Below, in pieces: positions 38,862 to 46,237 of a stretch of 46,237 nt of DNA; the stretch's first letter is position 1; every line of letters starts with the position of its first letter. The stretch comes from a virus, in the IMG/VR virus record IMGVR_UViG_3300006027_000011, positions 1 to 46,237 of that record; one strand, written 5' to 3'. Under the pieces are notes generated by a model. It had not been told where the DNA came from. It did not search any database and saw only the letters and a list, made by a program, of their open reading frames with translations. Made by a program: the position numbers and the translations under genes.

Positions 38862-41800
38862 TGGTTGTTAATTATAATAAACTATTTGATGATGGAAAAT
38901 ACCAAAATATCACAATAGATCAAGGTGTGCAGGGAGATGCATTTGAAATGCCCACTCTTGATGATTTTAAGATGAGACTTTTAAAATCTGAATCTTATGT
39001 TATATTATATGATTTTCATTCACTTCCAATTAATTTGGGAGTTTCTCAGGCAGCGTCGTCATCAGCTCCTCAACTTGTAAAAATGAGAAGACATGTCACT
39101 AACCCTATTGACACTACTGCGTCTATGAATAGGTATAGTCGTCCCTGTCAAATACCACCTGAACCAGAAGAGTTTGGGGACGCATTTGGTAAATCGGGTA
39201 AAGATTGTGAACAAGCAACTAGAATATACAATGGAGGTGGAAAGCTTAATGGTTCATATAGAGATAAAAATGGAAGCTTTAAAGACTTTAGCTTTAAAGT
39301 ATATGCAAGTTCCATGCTTTTAAAAAGAAGAACAGCGCAATTGTCAAATCCATATCCAGTATATAAAACAGGTTCTGCCAATAGTGTAATAGAGTCGTGG
39401 AAACGAGCTAATAAATTCGTAACTGCTAACAACCCACGTACTGATGTTTCTAGTTTAAGTAAATCATCAGAGGCGTACAAAAGATATGCCGCTACAGGAG
39501 AATACGCAACAGCAAGAAGAATTACATTCAACATGGATGATCCAAGATTTTCTACAGAACCAACGAAACACACCACCACAGTACGAGCGCAGCTTTCTGA
39601 AGGATTGTCGGCAAAAGGTTATCCAGCTTTCACTGGTCCTATATTATGGAAAGTTATTTATGGCACAGGACCAACCTTTGGAGCTGGAACAATAAATGAC
39701 AAAGATATGTTAGTGGAAGGTAGGAACATGATAGTTGGCGGTTCTTACGCTATGATAAAAAAATCAGATTACGATGCACTTATAAGAACGAGGAGGGATC
39801 TTGGACTCTCAATAGAGAGATTTAAAAAAAGCGGACTTTTTACTGAGTTTGAAGTAGAATATGATTTACCTGACTTGTGGGAGTGTAAGTTTAAGTTAAC
39901 TAAAAATAACGGTCAACGAATTCATGATGGTCGTTTCGACGTAACAGATAAAGATATACAAGCTATACCATATTCATATGATACCATACCTTCTACTGCT
40001 TTCTATAAACCTCCTAAAGATAGTGACATTGTTTCTCTTGGGGGCGGTAAGTATGGCACTGCGGCATCAAGTAGAATTCCTGACACGCTTACAAAAATTG
40101 TCACAGGAGATGCTGATTTTGTAGAACTTCCAGATAGAGGCAGAGCAGTTTATTGGCAACATTACTATAAGTTTAATGGAGATGGAGAATTTGCTGGTGT
40201 TAATCCCAATAATGTTGAAAAGTTTTGGGACAATGGAGGAACCTATCAAACAACAAGACCCGGATATCAGACTGTGTACGAAACAGAAAAATTTGACTAC
40301 GGTAAATATGTTTCTCAGATACCTAGATTATATTATCAAGCTTCTAAATCTCCCAGCGAATCAATATACTTTAAAAACCCAAGTTTTCCTAGACCCGTAC
40401 AGGCTAATGGTGTTCAGTTTGTTTTCAACCCTAAGCAAATAGAGAATGGCGATAACGAAGTTACTGCGATTAATTATATAGATCCTAATTTTGCAACGTC
40501 TTCTTTTTTTGGTAGACCTAAGAAAAAGGGTGTAGTTAAATTTTCTACTTATGATGTTGGAGAATTCACTCTTGAAATTGTTCAAGCTAATAAAATTAGC
40601 ACCACGGCAAATGCTCCAAACCAACAATTTAAAGCTTATAAACTAAAAACAGCAGGGGTTGATAAACAACACAGAGGTTTGAAATCAGATTTTGATACCG
40701 TGCTAGAAAGGTGGAGCAATAAAAAGTATAGTCAAAAAATTACTTTTACTGATAAAACCGGAAAACCTGATAAGTTAGTTTTAAAGCAAGCTAATATACA
40801 AAACATACCCGGAGTTGTTAATGATTTTACTTCGCAATGGTCTCAAGACTATTCTTTTGGAGCCACGAGTCGTGACTTATCTAGCAATGACTCTGTTGGT
40901 CAATTGGCTATACAAGGTACAACGAACATATCTACACATGTCTACAACGAGTGGTATGATCGTTATGGTAATTTACTTGGAGTTAGTCCTCAGTACAATG
41001 AAATTGCGCTTAAGGGCATAACTCAACTTGCCGCAACAAACAATAGTAGACGAGAATATGAGCTGATTGAATATGAAGTTAAAGCACCATCTGCCTCTCA
41101 AGCTGGATTGCCTTATGGCTCTACTGACATACGGGTAGCCGCACCTAATCATACATTCTTTTACGAAGTTAGATATATAGTACAAGGGTCACGATCAAAA
41201 GCAGTAGAATTAAAAAACTCAGGTGGATCTGCCACAAAAAGAAATTCTTATTTTGGAAAGTACTTTACTCCAGTTGCAGGTGATAGCTCTGGTGGAAATT
41301 TATCAAATGACTCTACGCTACCAGCTGGACAGCAACTTCCAAGTCGTCTAGATCCAACAGTATACGATGCGGTTCCTTATGTAGAATTTAATGAAGATGG
41401 AACCAAGCTGCTGATAGCTCAAAAAGCAATTGGAAAGTTTTCTTACATAGAGAAGGAAAGAGATAGAGATTATAGAAAAGGATATTTAAAAATAATAGAT
41501 AGGGTTTCTACAGAAGGTGCAGATAATAAAGTTCGTATTTCTTTTGATGTAGATCCTACTGGGCAAAAAAGCACGTATGAAACTGCGTTCTTCAATGATT
41601 TGGAAATTACCGCTAAAAAAGACCGTTATATGTATAAAGGGTTTCAAGACGGTAAGTTTGGTTTAAGCAAGGACGGCGCATTTATAGCTTGCTATTTCAC
41701 TGATGGTGATAGAAATAATCTTAATAGATATCCACCTAGATTATTTTTATATAAAAATATGAATGCAGAAACAGAAGATAAAGAATATAAATCTGCTAAT

Positions 41801-44800
41801 GAAGGTGGGTATTTTAGCCCCTCGGTAGTACAAAATAATGTTCCATTCAATGTTCCTTTAAATCCTAATACTAATGAATATACTTATAATGCTCAGGAAA
41901 ATTTAGATTTTCTTGTAGAAGAAAGGCCGTTCGATGGCTTGAGCGTTGCTGATCCAAAAGATGAGTTAACATGTATTCCTTACTGGAGACCGGAGTTCTT
42001 ATATCCCAACAGAAACCAGCATTTGTATGTAAGATATCCATTTGGCGACCTTGACCAATCTTCTACCGAACTGCCAAGGTATATGAATGAACTTCGTGCA
42101 GATTATCCACTGGCTAAAAAAGCTATACTATCACAGATTAATGTTATTGGGTATAATCCGTATGATACTTCAACGAACAATATTCATAAAGACAGTGGGT
42201 ATTGGCGGCTCGCAGCAATTCAAGATAATGTTTTCTTTGAAAATGGCGATAACGAGCCACTAACCACGGATCGTACACTAAGTGGATCTTTGGGTTGTAT
42301 CAGCGTTCAAATGCGTATTGATGAAGGAAATCCAAATTCTCTTACTGGAATAGGCGAAGAAACACTTGTGTTAGACACTAAAACTACCTCTGGATGGAAT
42401 CCGGGTACATATAACAGTAGAACTATAGATTATAATTATAGACCATATTTTTCTTTCGTTGGATCACTACGAGCGTTGAGTACAAGTAATGATTTTGCAA
42501 GCCAGTATACCGAATATGATTCATCACAATCATACCGAACGGGAAAGTTTACAGGGCAATATGGGTTTGGTCGAGTACCCATATATGATTTTACTGATGC
42601 TGTCGAAAGTTTTATAGTTCGTACCAAGTCTGACACTGGACTTTCAATTGGCGTAGGAACTCACAAATTTATTAATATACCTTACAGATATCCTGTCACC
42701 TTTTTAGTTGATGACATAAAAGGTGTTTCAATACAAACTTTGAAGGACGAGACCTTTAACGAGTCAGAGTATAAAGAGTCAACTAAAATAGTAAGAGACA
42801 GATTTGGAGATACTGATTACACTGAAACTCTTGATTTGCGTTATACATATGTTAGTCCAAAAACAGGGCAAATTAAGAAAAAAGATTATTACAGTGGATC
42901 ATTAATTTTAAAGATAACTCCTGAATATTTTGACAATGCTAATAATCCACCCATAGTAATGGTGACTATGAAAAGGTTGGTGACTACGAATGGAAAGTCG
43001 TATGACCTTACTCCTGAACCAGTTAATATTTATCCTGTAGAAACTTGTGATTCTTCTTTGCTTAAAGCTCATATACTTCCAGATGGCACAACGCTATATG
43101 GCACTACCACCACCACCACTACCACCACCACAACTACTATACCGCCGGGAGAACCTAATTTTCACTTTGATAGATTTTATGTTAAGAGAAAAGACGATAG
43201 GTTTATAGAGGAGGAGATAACGCCTTTTACTCTTTCGTATTCAGATTATACCACTATAGCCCAAGAGTATCTTTTGCCGTCTAGACCGCCCACTTATGAA
43301 GAACTTAGAAATAGTTCTCAAGCAGGAAAAAGATATAGAAAAATATCAATAGATTCCGGTGCTAGATTTAGTCAAATTAAGTTAAATGATAGCGGTAATC
43401 TATTAATATTTAAAAATAAATTTATAGATGATCGTACAGCTTTAGGAGACCTTGGAGCATTAAAGACGGGGGTTGGCCTACAGGGTAGAACAGATTTTTC
43501 TTTTAGTTATAGTCAGCTTCAAGACGCTGGTGGAGGTAATCGTCAGTATGGACTCTACACTGATAAAGCTTTAAAAAGTTTTGCTGGTTATGATCGCACA
43601 AAACCAAATGACCCCTTACCAACAAACGCACACGTTTTCTTTGGAAGAACAAATGATAATTTTGATGAAAATGATATTAACGACTTTGTTATAAATGACA
43701 GTGGTAACACATTACTATACAGTCCAAGCGAAGGTTCATACAAGGGTAATCTTTTACACGGTGTGGCTGATTTTGATTCTACATCTATAAATAACAGTGA
43801 CGCTTTGTATGAATTGTCGGGAGGAGAGAAAAGTGTTGCTAAACAAATAAAAAATGCTTATGGAGAAAAAATTAAAAAGTTTTCTTTATCAAAAGATAAC
43901 AATGTTCTTGCAATAATTCAAGAAAATAGCCAATTTTTACAACACGCAAGTCAAAGCATTCTTAGAGGCAGTGCATTTGGTTTTGGTAATGCAACGCAAA
44001 TTTATCCAACAACGGGAACCTATCCACACAACAAGCCGGAAAGTTTTTCAAATATATTAGTTTTTGATAGAACTGGCGATAACAATTGGGCTATTCGTAA
44101 TAGTCGATCATTATCAACTACTTGGGAAATTCCAATTGGAAAGCCTGAAAGCGTAGCATTTCAAGCATATGAAGATATAAGAATAAACAAGGATGGAACT
44201 ATAATAGCAGGATTAAGATATGAAAATAATTCTGCGGTTCCATCAATAAATCTTAGCACGAAACGCCAAGACGGAAATACAAACATATACTATAATAGCT
44301 CAAAAGCTTTTGGGTCTAATTTAAATCTATCCGTTGATGGTGGTTCAGATTTTCAATATAAAAATGGATTTTATATAGATGTTTGGAAGTATAATTCTGG
44401 AGACAAAAGATGGGATATGCTTGGCGCTAAAAATGTTGGAGGCTTAATAAATGAGCTAAGATATTTTACTAGTGGTGATAAACACTCGATACGATTAACC
44501 AACAATGAAACTGCTATCAGTAGAGATTATCAAGATATTAATTATGAAATAAATCATGAAGGCAATGTTTTAGCTCTCACATACAGAGATAAGAATATTG
44601 GTAAATATCATTTTCAACAAATATATGCTTACAACGAATCTAAGGATGAGTGGATTAAAACTTTCTCACGAGACAGTAGAGATTCTATTGCACAAACAAT
44701 TCAACATTTTAATATTATAAATTCATCATCCTATACTGAAGACGTAAAAGATAATGCTGGTAATATAGTATATGATCCTAATAAGAATTTTTGTTATTTA

Positions 44801-46237
44801 CACAATAGGGTTGATATAAATAACAGTGGTAATATTGTTGTTTTTTCAAACCCCGGAGATAGCGATTCTACATCTGTTTATAACCGTCAGCATTTCGATG
44901 CTCTTAAAAATTATAATGAATACTTTAATCAGCCGTGCTGTGGGGCGCGCCACGGATGTTTTGAGCTTGTTTATTCACCAGATTCAGACATGTACGAAGC
45001 TAACTATTATAATATAGCTACTGAGTTTGGAGATCCAAATTTCGCAGCACTGGGCATTACACTTGAGGGAGATGCAGGAGATGCTACAGAAAGACATTCA
45101 ACTTTTGGGACAGATGTTTCTCTTAATGCTTCTGGTAATATACTAGCAGTTTCGCAAGAAGGTTTAAACTCTAAAGATGTGGCTGGCGTAGATTTTTATG
45201 ACGTAAAGGTAGCTATTGATAATTTTACAATTCCGGCAACAAGAACTACTACCACTACTACTACGGCTTTGCCGCCGATGCCTTTAAAATATCATATTCC
45301 TGCTAGTGGAACATTTTTTCATTTTGGTGACGGAGTTAACTTCTATAATTCTGCAATAAGAGACTTTTCTATGGATGCCTCTGGTCATCACATAGCGGTT
45401 ACATGTCCGAATAGAGCTATAAAAGGTGCTTTATCAAGTCAGGCTCCCGGCAGAGGCGTTATAATGTGTCGTAACGTTTCACAACATTCTGATTTTATTA
45501 GTGATAGAGCATGGGACCATAATTACGCTGATATTAGAACATTGAGGCACAATCCCCCTCCAGCATCAGGATTATTGTATGGAGCTTTTACTAGCAAAAC
45601 AGAAGACCCAAGAAAATCAGAATCCACATATGGACTTGGACAAGTTTATGATGTAAAGGGCGAGGTTGACACTTTTTCAACCATAAACTTTAACGGCTTC
45701 AATCGTAATCATACAGGCTTGATATACGACATACAATCTAGTGTAAATCCAAGTGGAACTCTAGCTGTATTTGTTTACTCAGACATTTTAGCCGGACTAG
45801 GTGTACGGAATACTTTTCTTAAAAAGAAAGATTCTTATATTCAAGTTTTAGACCTTTCTGAAACTAGAGATAATGTAGTTAGACAAAGTTCCAGTGAAAA
45901 TTTTCAAGCCTATATGCGTGGGATTCCTCCATATACTAAAGGTGATGGTCAGCCTAGTGGATTACTTTACGCTTCTGGTGTAGAAGCAGGCTATTCACAA
46001 CAGAGTAATGGAAACGTTTTGTATTATGATCCAAGCGTAGCAGATAATGGAACGATTATAATAGCTAGATATACAGATAAAAAACTTACCTATCGCATTA
46101 TGAACAGCGGTGTGAGTTTTGGAGGAAATGGAACTTACAACTTTGATGGTAAATTAATAGGTGAGTTTGATTGTAATATGAATAGTAGAGATATAATGTA
46201 TAATAGACATCATTCTAAATATCTGCCAGCTGTCTTT
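38861..46237 (+). CDS. Second giant adhesin, C-terminus outside the window
   Basis: An open frame from ATG 38861 (TAATG overlap with the giant gene, GGAGGAGG upstream) to the window edge: 2459 codons without a stop, so the gene is partial. N-terminus MVVNYNKLFDDGKYQNITID. Two Thr tracts are coded at 43104-43143 (T13 followed by IPPGEP) and 45245-45265 (T7 followed by ALPPMP). FG-GAP-like blades recur (VSLNASGNILAVSQEGLN, FSMDASGHHIAVTCPN, INDSGNTLLYSPSEG). A Cys-rich spot (QPCCGARHGCFE) lies at about residue 2027. Same architecture as the preceding protein: propeller and beta domains on mucin-like linkers. Probably co-assembled in the same tail structure. Confidence 0.75.
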   Translation, partial: MVVNYNKLFDDGKYQNITIDQGVQGDAFEMPTLDDFKMRLLKSESYVILYDFHSLPINLGVSQAASSSAPQLVKMRRHVTNPIDTTASMNRYSRPCQIPPEPEEFGDAFGKSGKDCEQATRIYNGGGKLNGSYRDKNGSFKDFSFKVYASSMLLKRRTAQLSNPYPVYKTGSANSVIESWKRANKFVTANNPRTDVSSLSKSSEAYKRYAATGEYATARRITFNMDDPRFSTEPTKHTTTVRAQLSEGLSAKGYPAFTGPILWKVIYGTGPTFGAGTINDKDMLVEGRNMIVGGSYAMIKKSDYDALIRTRRDLGLSIERFKKSGLFTEFEVEYDLPDLWECKFKLTKNNGQRIHDGRFDVTDKDIQAIPYSYDTIPSTAFYKPPKDSDIVSLGGGKYGTAASSRIPDTLTKIVTGDADFVELPDRGRAVYWQHYYKFNGDGEFAGVNPNNVEKFWDNGGTYQTTRPGYQTVYETEKFDYGKYVSQIPRLYYQASKSPSESIYFKNPSFPRPVQANGVQFVFNPKQIENGDNEVTAINYIDPNFATSSFFGRPKKKGVVKFSTYDVGEFTLEIVQANKISTTANAPNQQFKAYKLKTAGVDKQHRGLKSDFDTVLERWSNKKYSQKITFTDKTGKPDKLVLKQANIQNIPGVVNDFTSQWSQDYSFGATSRDLSSNDSVGQLAIQGTTNISTHVYNEWYDRYGNLLGVSPQYNEIALKGITQLAATNNSRREYELIEYEVKAPSASQAGLPYGSTDIRVAAPNHTFFYEVRYIVQGSRSKAVELKNSGGSATKRNSYFGKYFTPVAGDSSGGNLSNDSTLPAGQQLPSRLDPTVYDAVPYVEFNEDGTKLLIAQKAIGKFSYIEKERDRDYRKGYLKIIDRVSTEGADNKVRISFDVDPTGQKSTYETAFFNDLEITAKKDRYMYKGFQDGKFGLSKDGAFIACYFTDGDRNNLNRYPPRLFLYKNMNAETEDKEYKSANEGGYFSPSVVQNNVPFNVPLNPNTNEYTYNAQENLDFLVEERPFDGLSVADPKDELTCIPYWRPEFLYPNRNQHLYVRYPFGDLDQSSTELPRYMNELRADYPLAKKAILSQINVIGYNPYDTSTNNIHKDSGYWRLAAIQDNVFFENGDNEPLTTDRTLSGSLGCISVQMRIDEGNPNSLTGIGEETLVLDTKTTSGWNPGTYNSRTIDYNYRPYFSFVGSLRALSTSNDFASQYTEYDSSQSYRTGKFTGQYGFGRVPIYDFTDAVESFIVRTKSDTGLSIGVGTHKFINIPYRYPVTFLVDDIKGVSIQTLKDETFNESEYKESTKIVRDRFGDTDYTETLDLRYTYVSPKTGQIKKKDYYSGSLILKITPEYFDNANNPPIVMVTMKRLVTTNGKSYDLTPEPVNIYPVETCDSSLLKAHILPDGTTLYGTTTTTTTTTTTTIPPGEPNFHFDRFYVKRKDDRFIEEEITPFTLSYSDYTTIAQEYLLPSRPPTYEELRNSSQAGKRYRKISIDSGARFSQIKLNDSGNLLIFKNKFIDDRTALGDLGALKTGVGLQGRTDFSFSYSQLQDAGGGNRQYGLYTDKALKSFAGYDRTKPNDPLPTNAHVFFGRTNDNFDENDINDFVINDSGNTLLYSPSEGSYKGNLLHGVADFDSTSINNSDALYELSGGEKSVAKQIKNAYGEKIKKFSLSKDNNVLAIIQENSQFLQHASQSILRGSAFGFGNATQIYPTTGTYPHNKPESFSNILVFDRTGDNNWAIRNSRSLSTTWEIPIGKPESVAFQAYEDIRINKDGTIIAGLRYENNSAVPSINLSTKRQDGNTNIYYNSSKAFGSNLNLSVDGGSDFQYKNGFYIDVWKYNSGDKRWDMLGAKNVGGLINELRYFTSGDKHSIRLTNNETAISRDYQDINYEINHEGNVLALTYRDKNIGKYHFQQIYAYNESKDEWIKTFSRDSRDSIAQTIQHFNIINSSSYTEDVKDNAGNIVYDPNKNFCYLHNRVDINNSGNIVVFSNPGDSDSTSVYNRQHFDALKNYNEYFNQPCCGARHGCFELVYSPDSDMYEANYYNIATEFGDPNFAALGITLEGDAGDATERHSTFGTDVSLNASGNILAVSQEGLNSKDVAGVDFYDVKVAIDNFTIPATRTTTTTTTALPPMPLKYHIPASGTFFHFGDGVNFYNSAIRDFSMDASGHHIAVTCPNRAIKGALSSQAPGRGVIMCRNVSQHSDFISDRAWDHNYADIRTLRHNPPPASGLLYGAFTSKTEDPRKSESTYGLGQVYDVKGEVDTFSTINFNGFNRNHTGLIYDIQSSVNPSGTLAVFVYSDILAGLGVRNTFLKKKDSYIQVLDLSETRDNVVRQSSSENFQAYMRGIPPYTKGDGQPSGLLYASGVEAGYSQQSNGNVLYYDPSVADNGTIIIARYTDKKLTYRIMNSGVSFGGNGTYNFDGKLIGEFDCNMNSRDIMYNRHHSKYLPAVF
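43104..43143 (+). repeat. Thr codon tract in the partial giant gene
   Basis: Encodes about 13 Thr followed by IPPGEP, here mostly ACC and ACT. Same kind of linker as upstream. Confidence 0.88.

Noticed and set aside
44942-44953. GGGGCGCGCC inside the partial giant gene as another copy of the boundary palindrome
   Set aside because: It lies in frame within coding sequence, lacks the dyad and promoter, and encodes Gly-Ala-Arg; treated as chance.
20727-46237. Diversity-generating retroelement acting on the adhesins
   Set aside because: No reverse transcriptase and no template/variable repeat pair seen in the window.
1-46237. CRISPR array or integrase/attachment site
   Set aside because: No regularly spaced direct repeats, no integrase gene and no tRNA-end duplication recognised.

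Overview
The window is a piece of an AT-rich double-stranded DNA tailed-phage genome (Caudoviricetes) with a bacterial host. A large terminase, portal, prohead protease with nested scaffold, decoration protein and HK97-fold capsid protein lie in the usual head-module order. Shine-Dalgarno sites precede nearly every gene, and consensus TTGACA/TATAAT promoters drive the left arm. No host can be named from the sequence; the glycan genes and giant adhesins would suit an aquatic phage, but that is inference. Both window ends cut through genes.

Left arm (1-6396, all leftward): about 22 tiny, tightly packed genes, often with ATGA or TAATG overlaps. Most are unknown. Recognisable ones are a gp88/DUF7227-like cysteine protein, a DUF1281/Api92-like protein, a YNGWYNWETW protein, an HNH endonuclease, three CxxC mini-proteins and several one-helix membrane proteins. 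The arm is split into short operons by repeated control cassettes: a GC-rich palindrome at the stop codon of the upstream gene, a perfectly spaced dyad TAAGTC-N13-GACTTA, an A/T block, and a sigma70-type promoter with CGAT in the spacer. A 640-nt gap at 1144-1787 holds two tandem tRNA-like structured RNAs and a further structured region, directly downstream of a consensus promoter.

Control region (6397-6753): divergent, non-coding, with a leftward promoter, two G/C-tract hairpins, an inverted repeat, and a rightward -10-like box.

Right arm (6754-46237, all rightward): a sigma-factor-like protein and an HTH/coiled-coil protein (possible small terminase); a glycan cassette (DXD glycosyltransferase-like protein, GT6 glycosyltransferase, GDP-mannose 4,6-dehydratase); an HNH and an ERCC4 nuclease; a ClpP-like protease; then the head module, ending in a strong terminator at 19912. 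After the capsid gene come six structural or adhesin genes: a small virion protein, a YadA-head-like fibre, and four proteins carrying threonine/proline mucin-like linkers, including one of 3690 aa and one of more than 2459 aa. No tail tube, sheath, tape-measure or connector gene lies between capsid and adhesins.

Best candidates for something new: the tandem tRNA-like RNAs, the TAAGTC-N13-GACTTA operon-boundary cassette, and the set of Thr-linker adhesins in a phage that also carries its own sugar-nucleotide and glycosyltransferase genes, which raises the possibility of self-glycosylated virion fibres.
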